Shown here: positions 24,388 to 35,290 of the stretch, piece after piece | How positions within the stretch are numbered: position 1 is the stretch's first letter | How the letters are laid out: every line of letters starts with the position of its first letter | Made by a program: the position numbers and the translations under genes | Notes under the pieces: model-generated | Database searches by the model: none | Seen by the model: the letters and a program-made list of their open reading frames with translations, nothing else | Told to the model about the DNA's origin: nothing | Source: Anaeramoeba ignava | Taxonomy: Eukaryota; Metamonada; Anaeramoebidae | DNA: 64,000 nt | NCBI GenBank assembly: GCA_028826165.1 | Contig: JAPDFW010000083.1 | Coordinates: forward strand, 248,001 to 312,000 | Direction of reading: 5' to 3'

Positions 24388-24824
24388 TTATAATGTTTCA
24401 TTATCAAAATGATTTTTTTTCTGGATTGGTCTTTGTGAATAAGCTCTATGAAGGAAATCTAATAATTGATGACAATCTCCAACAATCTATTTATAATTTT
24501 AAAAAATTTAAAATTCAATTTATAAAATTTAAAATTTAAAATTCAATTTAAAAAATTTAATTTAATAATTACTTTTGAAAATTGTTTTTCTCCTTCTTTT
24601 AAAGTTTGATTAATTTGATTTCTTGTTTGAACTTTTTTTGTTAAACTTTCTTTTATAAAAACTAATTTAGATTCAATCGTTTTTAATTCTTCTTCAAGTC
24701 GAACTTTTTCTTCTTGTTCAAAATTAATTTGTTCTTCAATTTTATTTTTTTCTTCTTGTAATCTTTCAATAAATCTAACTAATTCATTATTATAATTTTG
24801 AAGATCTGCTGCTTGATTTGACAT
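24388..24824 (-). CDS. SSNA1: SSNA1/NA14/DIP13 microtubule-associated basal-body protein, 116 aa, two exons
   Basis: Small coiled-coil protein that self-assembles into fibrils, binds and branches microtubules and sits at centrioles and basal bodies. Exon 1 is 24824-24573 and exon 2 is 24486-24388, separated by an 86-nt GT-AG intron in phase 0. The total of 116 aa is close to the human protein (119). The N-terminus AADLQNYNNELVRFIERLQ is the family signature, followed by a continuous heptad coiled coil (KNKIEEQINFEQEEKVRLEE, LTKKVQTRNQINQTL). Exon 2 adds IVGDCHQLLDFLHRAYSQ, equivalent to the C-terminal helix. Without splicing the frame ends early in an intron-encoded tail. Its presence implies centrioles or flagella in the life cycle. 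Confidence 0.9.
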
Positions 24825-25073
24825 TTTTAATTTTTAATTTTTAATTTAATTTAATTCTAAAAAAAAAAAATGATAAAATAATCAAAAAGAAAAAAATTTT
24901 TTTTTTGACATTTTTTAATTTTAAAGGAAATTTGACTTTGACAAATTAAAAAAAAAAGTCAAAAAAAGTCAAAAAGTCAAAAAAAAAAGGAGAATTTGAT
25001 AAGAATTATTTTTTAATTTTTATTTTTCATTTTTTTCATTTTTTTCATTTTTTTTTCTTTTTGATTTTTTATT
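24825..25073. promoter_or_regulatory. Divergent promoter region of SSNA1 and the RasGEF gene
   Basis: 249 bp. Facing RasGEF are TTTTTCATTTTTTTCATTTTTTTCA copies at 25024-25055. Facing SSNA1 on the minus strand is ATCATTTTTTTTTTTT at 24859-24873. Between them GTCAAAAAAAGTCAAAAAGTC (24957-24984) is a small repeat of GTCAAAAA. Confidence 0.45.
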
Positions 25074-28000
25074 ATGATTGATTTTTCAAAAAATTCTCAT
25101 CATCAACTTGTTGAAATTGCAAATAAACTTAAACAAGAAAATGATAGAAATACAAGAAAAATAACATTACTTGAAGATAATTTAAAAAAAAATGAAGTAA
25201 AATTGAAAAGAAATTAAAAAAGAAAAAATTATTAAATAGAAAATTTTTTTTGAAAAATTAAAAGACATTATATTCTCAACAAAGATGGTTTTATAGAAAT
25301 AAAATTAAAGAAATGATTGAAAAAATGTCTCAAATTGAAAAATATAAAGATAAATATGAAGTTGTAAGTGATTAAATAAATTGATTTTATTTTTATTTTC
25401 CGATTTTAATTTTTGTCATTAATAAAAAATAGATTTCTTCTCAAAAACAATATTCAACAAAAAAAATTAATCAACTTGAAGAAAAAATCCAAAAAATGGA
25501 AGTAAAAAATTTTTCAAACAACAAAAAAAAAAAAGAAAAACATTTTTAAATTAATTCAAAAAGCAAAATTTTTTAAAATGTAAAAATTTATTCAGGAAAA
25601 TGAAAAAAAAATTGAAAGTGAAATATTTTCAAGTTTTAAAGAAAGAGTAAATGCTATTGTTAAAGATAGAGATGATCTTTATTCACAATTATCCAAATTA
25701 CAAAATCAAATTGAAGAAAAAGACTTGGAAATTCACAAAAATAAACAATTATTTAATGATTTAATTGAAGAAATTAATGAAAAAGAAAGTTTAATCAAAG
25801 AAAGAGAAAAAAATGTCCAAGAGTTTTTCCAAAAAACAAAATTGGAAGAAGAAACTTTGCAACAAAAATATGAACAAATCAAACAAGAATTAGAAGCAGA
25901 AAAAAAAGATAGACAAAATGAAAAGGAAATGGTTAAACAAGAAGATGAATCAATTCGAAATAAAATCATTTTATTGATCCAACAAAGAAATGCACTAAAT
26001 AAAACAAATCAAGGCATTATCTGTATAAATTTGAATTATAATATCATCCAAAAAAATTCCTTTTTTATTTTGTGGAATTCATTTCAATTCATTTCAATTA
26101 ATTTAGGAAAAAACCAACAATACAACAATTCAATTATTAAATAATCAAATTCAAGAATTGCATATTGATATTTATAAATTACAAACAGAAAAAGATTTAC
26201 AAAATACAGAAATTTCAGAATTGAAAACATTACTTCAAGTATAAAAACCAAATTAAAACCAATTTATTTAACAAAATGTCAAAAATATAAATACAAAATT
26301 TTTTTTTAGAATAAAGAAAAGGAATTAGTGATGAATTACGAAAAAAGTCTTCGTGATTTTACAAGAAAAAGCAGAATTTGAAAAGAATGAACTCCAAAAA
26401 CAACTTGAAAAAGTATTAAATTAAAATTAAAAATTAAAATTAAAAAATTAAAAAATTAAAATTAAAAAATTAAAAGCAAAATCAAGCAAAATTTGTTCAA
26501 AAATATGGGGAATTAATTTATGAAAATGAGGATCTTCGAAAAGATGTTGCTTTGTTAAGCCAAGAAAAAACAACACTTCAGATTGAAAATAATAAAAACG
26601 AAAAGCAAATCAAACAACTGAAAAAAGAAATTGAGGAACTGAAAAAAGAAAACCAACAAATTAGCAAAGAAAAGAAAGAGTATTACAAAGTGTATATGGA
26701 ACAACAATCAAAAATGAAGTGGTTGGAAATGGAAAATCAAGAGAAACAACAACTGATTTTGGACAACAAATCAACACACAATTTAATCAAGCATTTGCAA
26801 AGTAACTTATATGAAACAAGAACAGAAAAGGAACAATATGTTATTGAAAAAGAAGATATTTTACGTCAAAATGAAGAGCTTCACAAAATGGTTACTTTTA
26901 AGGAAAATCAAATTTTACAAATGATCTCAGAAAAAAGTATTTTGGAAGAGCAAGTCAGACAACTTATCAAGAAAAACCAAGATTTGGAAATTGCTCATTT
27001 GCAAATTTCCAAAAGCAACCTTCCAGTAAATGAGCAACCACTTGAAAATAAGCAAGAAATTTCAAAAAATCTTGAAGAAAAATTAACTGACAAAATCAAT
27101 AAGAAAAGAATCAAAAATCATGTTCTCCAAAAGGGTTTAGCAAATGCAACAGAAAAGCTTACAGAAACACAAAAAGAGAATTCGAGAATCAGAGAAGAAT
27201 CAATCAAATTAAAAGCCGAGATTGAGCTTCTTAAGTTTGAAAAAAACCAATTAAAATATGAGATTGAAGATGAAAAACAACGAGGATTAAATCAGATTGG
27301 AAAATATGAATCTACAATTAATGTTCTAAAGAAATTAAATCCTGTTGAACCAAATTTTACATCAACAAATAACGATGAAATGGTTCAAATTTTAAAAGAG
27401 TTTCTTGATACAAAAGTAAAAAAGATAATAACAATAATAACAATAATAGAAAATAACAATAATAATTCAAAATCAAAATCAAAATTAAAAATAAGGGAGG
27501 GAATCTTGACACAAAAATTCTTGAATTGGAAGATCCAAATCAATTAATCTTTGAAAGACAAGAACAAAAAATATCTGTTCGTTATGCTTCTTTTGATATG
27601 CTGATCGAACTTTTAATTAATGAACACAATCAAGATCCAGAATATTTATTTACATTTTTAATGGTGATTCGGAAATTTGCTGATCAAATAAAAGCTTTGG
27701 AAAATTTATTTATATTATTTAAGAAAATGACACATGAAGAATTGAAGAAAATGGGGAAGCAAAAAAAAACCAAAATGGAAAAACGAAATGAAAAAAAAAA
27801 AATACAAAAAAACAATTCAGCACAAAACGAAGTTAATGAAGAAGACTTCCCACGGATTGAAATGAATGAAAATAAAAGAGACAAGAACGAAAAAAAGGAA
27901 AAAACAGATTTCCTTTTTGAGCAAAAACGAATTGTTACTTTGATTTGGTTGTGGGTGGAAAATTATTCACTTGATTTCTCAAAATATCCAAAAGTATCCG

Positions 28001-28920
28001 AAATTGTGTTTAAATTTTTAGAGTTTATTGAGCACAATTCAAAGCATGAAGCCATTTTGCTTTTATCAAGCAAAATCAAACTGAGGTTGAACAACGAAAT
28101 TAAAGGAATAAACGTAAGTGAAGAAAGAAGCCCAGTTTTAGAAACAAAACAAGCACCAGAACCATTTATTCCGCGTAAAATAACACTTGATAGCGGGATA
28201 CAAGCTATTAAGCCAATTGAGGCAGCAAGACAAATTACAATTATTGAGATGAAAATGTTCCAAAAAATCCAAATCCATGAGTTATGTGGTCAAGCTTGGA
28301 GTTCAAAAGAAAGAGAAAAAAGGGCTCCAAATGTTGTTTCAATGATCCAAAAATTCAACGATTTTTCGTTTTGGATTTCTCATCAAATTATCAAGAATAA
28401 TTCTACAAAAACAAGAGCAAGTTATATTAAAACTTTTATTGAAATTGGAGCGGAATTTGAAAAATTGAATAATTTTAATTCATTGATGGAAATAATTGGA
28501 GCATTGCATAATGCATCCGTTTTCAGATTGAAAAAATCATGGGATAAATTATCACCAGAAGATAAAAAAACATTTGAAAAATTAACAGCAATAATGGGTT
28601 CACAAAATTCTTACAAAAATTTCCGCGAAGAAATTCAGAAGAGAGAGAAAGAGCCACTTATTCCATATATTGGTGTGTTTTTAACAGATCTTACTTTTAT
28701 TGAAGAAGGAAATCCTGATCAAATTAATGGGTTAATTAATTTTTCAAAACAAATTAAACTTTCTCGAGTTATTTCCAAAATTCAATCTTTTCAACAAAAA
28801 AGTTATAATCTTATTCCTGTTGAATCTTTACAAAATTACTTTATGAATGCTGTTTGTCCTCTTTCTGAACATCAACTTTATCAACTTTCTCTTGAAAATG
28901 AACCCAGAGAAAGTTATTAA
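25074..28920 (+). CDS. Coiled-coil Ras guanine-nucleotide exchange factor (RasGEF_N plus RasGEF), about 1104 aa, eight exons
   Basis: Activates a Ras-family GTPase by GDP release. Exons: 25074-25196, 25265-25363, 25433-25501, 25596-26022, 26107-26238, 26310-26412, 26477-27415, 27496-28920. Residues of about 1-625 are nearly unbroken coiled coil (KKEIEELKKENQQISKEKK and similar). RasGEF_N follows at about 650-775 (VRYASFDMLIELLI, DPEYLFTFLMVI), then the catalytic Cdc25 domain at about 875-1095: EAARQITIIEMKMFQKIQ, FNDFSFWISHQII, ASYIKTFIEIGAEFEKLNNF, NSLMEIIGALHNASVFRLKKSW and PYIGVFLTDLTFIEEGNPD. Exons 4 and 6 each hold one base too many; removing one A from 26001-26004 (or nearby) and one from 26341-26346 gives continuous heptads and correct phase. 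The first six exons are short, with introns of 64-94 nt. Confidence 0.9.
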
Positions 28921-29041
28921 ATAATGTATTCAAAAAAAAACAAAAAAAACAATTTTTGTTCTGTTCTTTTCTTTTCTTTTTTATAAATCAAAATACATTC
29001 TAAATTTGGATTAAAAAAAGTTTAAAAAAAAAAAATCGAAA

Positions 29042-31021
29042 TTATTTTTCTGAATCATCTTGATTTGAATTTTCTTCTTCAGGAACTATTGTTAATTTAA
29101 TAATTTTATCAAGTTTTTTTTCCGAAATTTTAATTTTTGAAATTTCTTGAAATAAATCATCTTCACTGATTGACTTGATTATTTTATTTTATTTTTTTTT
29201 TTTTTGAAGAAAGAAAAGATGAAAATTAATTTAAAACTTAAACAAAGAGAAATTATTATTTTTTTTTTACTTGAAATCCTGATAATAAGCATTTTACACA
29301 ATCATCAAAAATATGATTAAGAAGATTATTTTTTAATAAACGAATAATTGCAATTCCTGTTCTATATAAAAAGGGTTCACCAAAGAAAAAATAACAATCC
29401 CAAACTCTACTTGTAATATCTAAAGGAAGAACATTACTAAATATTGTCATAAACCTAAATAAATAAATAAATAAATAAATTTTAAAATAATTTAATAAAT
29501 AAATTAATAAATAATTTAATAAATAATTTAATAAATAAATTAATAAATAAATTAATAAATAAATAAATAATTTAATAAATAAATAATTTAATAAATAAAT
29601 AATTTAATAAATAATTTAATAAATAAATTAATAAATAATTTAATAAATAATTTAATAAATAAATAATTTAATAAATAAATAATTTAATAAATAAATTAAT
29701 AAATAAATTAATAAATAAATTAATAAATAAATTAATAAATAATTTAATAATTTAATAAATAAATTCTTTTCTTGTTTATACCAATCAATTAAAAATAATT
29801 CTGATGTTATTTCTAATGATCTTAAATGATTAAAAATCTCCTTTTCAAATTTCTGTAAAAATTTATCAAAAACAAGAATTCGTTGATTAATAAATCTCAT
29901 ATTAACATTATAAAAATTAATCATCAATTCAGAATTTAAAGTATTTGATAAAGCACAAAAAGCAGGAAAAGGATCCATATTTATAAGAAACATAGCAGCA
30001 AGATAAGACATTCCTTGAACCTATTTATTATTTATTATTTATTATTATTTATTATTTATTATTTATTATTTATTATTTATTATTTATTATTTATTATTTA
30101 TTTAATATTTAATATTTATTTATTATTTTTTATTATTATTTATTATTTATTATTTATTATTTATTATTTATTATTTAATATTTAATATTTATTTGTTATT
30201 ATTTATTATTATTTATTATTTATTATTTATTATTATTATTTATTATTTTTATTATTATTTAATTGAAAAAAAATAACGGAAAAGGTGAACAATTTAAAAA
30301 ATCTTACATATCCTAAATCAGGACGATAACGAGTATAAGCGCCAAGTAAATCGTGAAGAAAACCATAAATGGGACCATTTTCTTTAAATAATTTGAGACC
30401 TGGAAAGGTTCTAGGTAGATCTAAGGATATCAAAGTGATTGAATCTTCCTTCCCAAAAACAATTGATGTTTTGTCACCAATTCCTTGATCAAGTGAATTA
30501 TTTTTCTTATGATTTCCATTTGCTTTATGAGGTTTATTTTGGTTAGATGGACTTTCAATAGGTTGATTTGAATCCTGAAGTTTATTTGATTGTTTCCATT
30601 TATTAATTTCATTTTGATTTAAAATTTCCAATTTTTCTAAAGTTTGTTTTGCTTCTTTTTTGAGAGAGTTAAATAATTGTAAAGTGATATGGAGATTATT
30701 TGGAATTAAATTCTGCCAAATAGTACCACGAATTGAAGGAGGAATTCCTTGGAAACAAAGATTCTGTATTGATTTGTAGTTTCGAATATTTTCAGTTGAT
30801 TTTACAGTTGTCAAAACTTCAATCCATTTTGTTTTTAAATTTTTCATTTTTTTTTCTTTTTCATTTGCTTCTTTTTCTTTTTTAATTTTGATTTTTAAAT
30901 CTCTTTTGGCTCTATTTCTTGATTCTCTTTCAATTTTTTTTCTTTCTTTTTCATTAAGTGATCGAATTTTTTGAATAATTTCATTTTCTTCTTCTTGAGT
31001 TTTATTCATATTTAAATTCAT
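29042..31021 (-). CDS. TBC-domain Rab GTPase-activating protein, 422 aa, four exons
   Basis: Stimulates GTP hydrolysis by a Rab. Exons: 31021-30308, 30020-29782, 29454-29271, 29173-29042. All introns are GT-AG and phases agree, giving 422 aa. Residues 1-70 are a charged helix (Glu/Lys-rich). TBC runs from about 91 (QGIPPSIRGTIW) to about 390. The dual-finger catalytic residues are present: the Arg finger in ISLDLPRTFP (IxxDxxR) and the Gln finger in LGYVQGMSYLAAMF (YxQ, created by splicing at 30308/30020). Further motifs are FYNVNMRFINQRI, IDW/FMTIFSNVLPLDITSRVWDCYFFFGEPFL and LYRTGIAIIRLL. It should be catalytically active. An Asn/Lys/Ser-rich insert sits at about residues 150-190. The target Rab cannot be told. 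It ends 121 bp from the RasGEF stop, tail to tail. Confidence 0.93.
29455..29781 (-). repeat. TBC intron 2: AATAAATAATTT array
   Basis: 327-nt intron of AATAAATAATTTAATAAATT units between donor GTATAAA and acceptor TTTATTTAG on the minus strand. The splice joins the split Trp codon TG/G. Confidence 0.9.
30021..30307 (-). repeat. TBC intron 1: TTATTATTTATTATTT array
   Basis: 287-nt intron, GTAAGAT to AAATAG on the minus strand, mostly ATTTATT and ATTATT units. The splice rebuilds the catalytic YVQG of the TBC domain. Confidence 0.9.
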
Positions 31022-31138
31022 ATTTAATAATTAAAAATTAATAAAAGAAAAGAAAAGAAAAAAAAAATAGAAAAAAATTGGAAAAATGAAAAAAAAAAAA
31101 TAATTTAAAATAATTTTTTTAATTAATTTTCTTTTTTA
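31022..31138 (-). promoter_or_regulatory. Upstream region of the TBC gene
   Basis: 117 bp, A-rich on +. The minus strand reads TTTTTTTTTTCATTTTTCC at 31080-31098, the same T-run/TCATTTT pattern as before other starts. Confidence 0.4.
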
Positions 31139-31412
31139 AAAATTTAAATTAAAAAAAAAATTATGCATATACGGGGAATCGAACCTAAATCTTATTAATT
31201 TTAATAAATAAAATTTAAATTAAAAAAAAAATTATGCATAGACGGGGAATCGAACCTAAATCTTATTAATTTTAATAAATAAAAATTTAAATTAAAAAAA
31301 AAAATTATGCATAGACGGGGAATCGAACCTAAATCTAATTAATTTTAATAAATAAAATTTAAATTAAAAAAAAAATTATGCATAGACGGGGAATTGAACC
31401 TAAATCTAATTA
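31139..31412 (-). repeat. Four tandem 71-73-bp units each holding a tRNA 3' end (Pol III B-box) and a T-run
   Basis: On the minus strand each unit contains GGTTCGATTCC, the exact TFIIIC B-box consensus, continuing as CCGTCTATGCA like the 3' acceptor strand and discriminator of a tRNA, then ATAA and a run of nine or more T (a Pol III terminator). B-boxes lie at 31175-31185, 31246-31256, 31319-31329 and 31390-31400. The last is GGTTCAATTCC, still within consensus. The rest of each unit is A/T-rich. No A-box, anticodon arm or 5' acceptor strand (GCATAGA) is visible, and the 5' half of the T-stem is not complementary, so these are not intact tRNA genes. They look like tRNA-3'-half-derived repeats or extra TFIIIC (ETC-like) sites. 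Confidence 0.8.
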
Positions 31413-31439
31413 ATTTTAATTAAATTAAAAAATTTTTAA

Positions 31440-33450
31440 TTTAAAATTTTTAATTTTTATTTAAATAAATATTAAAATATTTTAATTAATTTTATATTAA
31501 TATTTTTAATAATTTTATTAAATAATTTATAAATATTTTTAATTAGAAATTTATTTTGAAAAAGAATATAAATATAATATAAATTATTTATTATTAATTT
31601 TATTATTAATATATTTATTAAATATTTTAATTAATTTTATATTAATATTTATAATAACTTTATTAAATAATTTATAAATATTTTTAATTAAAAATATATT
31701 TTGAAAAAAGAATATAAAAATTTTTAATTTTTATTATTTATTTTAAATATATTTATAAAATATTTTAATTAATTTTATATTAATATTTTTAATAACTTTA
31801 TTAAATAATTTATAAATATTTTTAATTAGAAATATATTTTAAAAAGAATATAAATGTAATTTAAATTTTTTTTTAATTTTTACCTTATTTAAATAAATAT
31901 TAAAATATTTTAATTAATTTTATATTAATATTTTTAATAATTTTATTAAATAATTTATAAATATTTTTAATTAGAAATTTATTTTTGAAAAAGAATATAA
32001 ATATAATATAAATTATTTATTATTAATTTTATTATTATTATACTTATAAAATATTTTAATTAATTTTATATTAATATTTTTAATAACTTTATTAAATAGT
32101 TTATAAATATTTTTAATTAGAAATATATTTTGAAAAAGAATATAAATATAATATAAATTATTTATTATTAATTTTATTATTAATATATTTATAAAATATT
32201 TTAATTAATTTTATATTAATATTTTTAATAATTTTATTAAATAGTTTATAAATATATTTAATTAAAAATATATTTTAAAAAGAATATAAATATAATATAA
32301 ATTATTTATTATTAATTTTATTATTAATATATTTATAAAATATTTTAATTAATTTTATATTAATATTTTTAATAACTTTATTAAATAATTTATTAATATA
32401 TTTAATTAAAAATATATTTTAAAAAGAATATAAATATAATTTTAATTATTTATTATTAATTTTATTATTAATATATTTATAAAATATTTTAATTAATTTT
32501 ATATTAATATTTTTAATAACTTTATTAAATAATTTATAAATATTTTTAATTAGAAATATATTTTAAAAAGAATATAAATATAATATTAATTGTTTATTAT
32601 TAATTTTATTATTAATATATTTATAAAATATTTTAATTAATTTTATATTAATATTTTTAATAACTTTATTAAATAATTTATTAATATTTTAATTAAAAAT
32701 ATATTTTAAAAAGAATATAAATATAATATTAATTATTTATTATTAATTTTATTATTAATATATTTATTAAAATATTTTAATTAATTTTATATTAATATTT
32801 TTAATAACTTTATTAAATAATTTATAAATATTTTTAATTAGAAATATATTTTAAAAAGAATATAAATATAATATTAATTGTTTATTATTAATTTTTATTA
32901 TTAATTTATTTATAAAATATTTTAATTAATTTTATATTAATATTTTTAATAACTTTATTAAATAATTTATAAATATTTTAATTAAAAATATATTTCAAAA
33001 AGAATATAAATGTAATATTAATTGTTTATTATTAATTTTATTATTAATTTACTTATAAAATATTTTAATTAATTTTATATTAATATTTTATAATAATTTT
33101 ATTAAATAGTTTATTAATATTTTTAATTAGAAATATATTTTGAAAAAGAATATAAATATAATATTAATTATTTATTATTAATTTTATTATTAATATATTT
33201 ATTAAATATTTTAATTAATTTTATATTAATATTTATAATAACTTTATTAAATAATTTATAAATATTTTTAATTAAAAATATATTTTGAAAAAGAATATAA
33301 ATATAATATAAATTATTTATTATTAATTTTATTATTAATATATTTATAAAATATTTTAATTAATTTTATATTAATATTTTTAATAACTTTATTAAATAAT
33401 TTATAAATATTTTTAATTGAAAATATATTTCAAAAAAGAATATAAATGGA
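31440..33450. repeat. Satellite: about 14 tandem copies of a ~145-bp AT-rich unit
   Basis: The unit contains AAATATTTTAATTAATTTTA, then TATTAATATTTTTAATAAC, TTTATTAAATAATTTATAAA, TATTTTTAATTAGAAATATA, and AAAAGAATATAAATATAATA. The first of these recurs near 31470, 31621, 31760, 31900, 32046, 32196, 32340, 32484, 32628, 32775, 32919, 33060, 33206 and 33354, a mean spacing of about 145 bp. Copies differ by point changes and 1-2-bp indels. No coding potential. The array lies between the B-box repeats and the tail-anchored gene pair. Confidence 0.92.
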
Positions 33451-33554
33451 ATTTGTTTTTTTTTATTCACATTCCAAATTTTTATTCAAATTTTTTTAAT
33501 CATTTTTTTTTTTGCTTTTTTTTTTTTTTTTTATTTAGCAAATATTTAGGGAAA

Positions 33555-34160
33555 ATGAACCAAAATTTACAACAATTTGTAAATGAAATTCAGAAAAGAA
33601 CTCCACTTGATAAATTATCACAATTAGCAACAACACTTCAAACAACATCGTCACAAAAAGAAAATGAAGCAATACAATTTCTTTTATCAAATTTACAATC
33701 AATAAATTATCCAGAAACAGAACTAAATTTCAATATAATTGGACAAGCATATCAAATAGCACAAAATCAAAATCAAAATCAATACAGTATGGATAATGGA
33801 ATGTTACCAAGTTATAATTCACCAATTTATGAAGAACAAAATTTTAATTCAAATCCAAATTATAATTTTAATCCAGATCCAAATCCAAATTTTAATTTTG
33901 AACAAACAAATTTTCAAGAACCTCCTTTAAAATCTCCAGTTGTAAATTCAGTTATAGTTGATAATAATCAAAATACAAATTCATTACATGTTGTCAAGAA
34001 AAATCCAGTTACTCTTACAAATCCTAAAGATTATCTTGATTATTTAGATAATACTCATGAAGCTCAAAGAAAGCAAAAAATGATAGTCAGAATTGTTCTT
34101 GGAATTGTTGCTTTCATTTTCATTTTTACAATAATGATGGCACTTATTTTTGAGGCTTAA
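33555..34160 (+). CDS. Tail-anchored Asn/Gln/Pro-rich protein, paralogue 1, 201 aa
   Basis: I do not recognise the family. The start is the ATG at 33555, because from there the protein and the preceding bases (TTATTTAGCAAATATT) match the next gene. Residues 1-70 are a conserved helical module (FVNEIQKRTPLDKLSQLATT, KENEAIQFLLSNLQSINYPE). Residues 75-130 are disordered NQNQ/NPNPN/FNP repeats. A short conserved block VVKKNPVTLTNPKDYLDYLD follows. Residues of about 175-198 form one hydrophobic helix (IVRIVLGIVAFIFIFTIM) three residues from the end, as in a tail-anchored membrane protein whose bulk faces the cytosol. The function is unknown; an adaptor on an internal membrane is a guess. Confidence 0.85.
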   Translation: MNQNLQQFVNEIQKRTPLDKLSQLATTLQTTSSQKENEAIQFLLSNLQSINYPETELNFNIIGQAYQIAQNQNQNQYSMDNGMLPSYNSPIYEEQNFNSNPNYNFNPDPNPNFNFEQTNFQEPPLKSPVVNSVIVDNNQNTNSLHVVKKNPVTLTNPKDYLDYLDNTHEAQRKQKMIVRIVLGIVAFIFIFTIMMALIFEA

Positions 34161-34314
34161 TTTTTTAATTTAAAACAACGTTTCAAAAAATTTTTTTTTA
34201 ATTTTAATTTTAATTTTAATTTTCAAAATTAAAAATTCATTTTTTATCTTTTTTTAATCATTTTTTTTTTTGCTTTTTATTGTTTTTTTTTTATTTAGCA
34301 AATATTGATTAAAA

Positions 34315-35082
34315 ATGAACCAAAATTTACAACAATTTGTAAATGAAATTCAGAAAAGAGTTCCACTTGATAAATTATCACAATTAGCAACAACACTTCA
34401 AACAACATCATCACCAAAAGAAAATGAAGCAATACAATTTCTTTTATCAAATTTACAATCAATAAATTATCCAGAAACAGAAATCAACAACAGTATAATT
34501 GAACAAGCATATCAAATCGTACAAAATCAAAATCAAAATCAAAATCAAAATCAAAATCAAAATCAATACAGTATGGATAATGGAATGTTACCAAGTTATA
34601 ATCCACCAATTTATGAAGAACAAAATTTTAATTCAAATCCAAATTATAATTTTAATCCAAATCCAAATTATAATTTTAATCCAGATCCAAATCCAAATCC
34701 AAATCAATTTCAATTTGCAAATCCAAATCAATTTGCAAATCAAAATCCAAACTTTAATTTTGATCCAAATCCAAATCAATTCGCAAATCAAAACCCAAAT
34801 CAATTTCAATTTGCAAATCAAACTCCAAATTATGATTCAGGTTTGAATTATTCTCAAGATCCTCAAGATAAATTTTCTGTTGGTTTTGTTAATCAAGAAA
34901 ATAAAAGTCAAGTTACAAGACTTCCTGATTCTGTTTTTGATGAAGATCGTCGACGTTTACAAGATGAAATTAGAAGGAGACAAATAAGAGCTTGTGTTAT
35001 TGTTTTTATTATTATTGGAGTTTTTATTACAATTTTATCAGTTACTCTTTCAACTGTTACTCGTTCTTCTTCAAGTAGTTAA
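34315..35082 (+). CDS. Tail-anchored Asn/Gln/Pro-rich protein, paralogue 2, 255 aa
   Basis: Tandem duplicate of the gene 155 bp upstream. Residues 1-70 are nearly identical to paralogue 1 (differences such as T16V and Q34P), and the identity extends into the leader (TTATTTAGCAAATATT). The middle is longer, with expanded NQ and NPNPN/FANQ runs. The end has diverged: after VTRLPDSVFDEDRRRLQDEI come RRRQIRACVIVFIIIGVFIT, a C-terminal transmembrane helix, and a short Thr/Ser tail ending in five Ser. The basic cluster before the helix suggests cytosolic N-terminus topology. Function unknown. Confidence 0.87.
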   Translation: MNQNLQQFVNEIQKRVPLDKLSQLATTLQTTSSPKENEAIQFLLSNLQSINYPETEINNSIIEQAYQIVQNQNQNQNQNQNQNQYSMDNGMLPSYNPPIYEEQNFNSNPNYNFNPNPNYNFNPDPNPNPNQFQFANPNQFANQNPNFNFDPNPNQFANQNPNQFQFANQTPNYDSGLNYSQDPQDKFSVGFVNQENKSQVTRLPDSVFDEDRRRLQDEIRRRQIRACVIVFIIIGVFITILSVTLSTVTRSSSSS

Positions 35083-35290
35083 ATTTAAGATTAAGATTTA
35101 AAAAAACAAAAGGAAAATATTTTGATTGATTTTGATTTATTTTTGGTTTTTTTCCTTTTCAAAAAAAGTTTCAAAAGAATTTTTAATTTTCGATTTTGAT
35201 TTTAATTTCGATTTTTAATTTTGATTTTGATTTTAATTTTGATTTGGATTTTAATTTTGATTTTGATTTTAAATTTGATTTTGATTTGGA

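Noticed and set aside
31139-31412. Four complete tRNA genes
   Set aside because: Only the T-loop and 3' acceptor strand are present. No 5' strand complementary to TCTATGC, no A-box and no anticodon arm could be found in the 71-73-bp units.
31139-33450. CRISPR-like array
   Set aside because: The units are contiguous AT-rich repeats with no unique spacers, in a eukaryotic genome.
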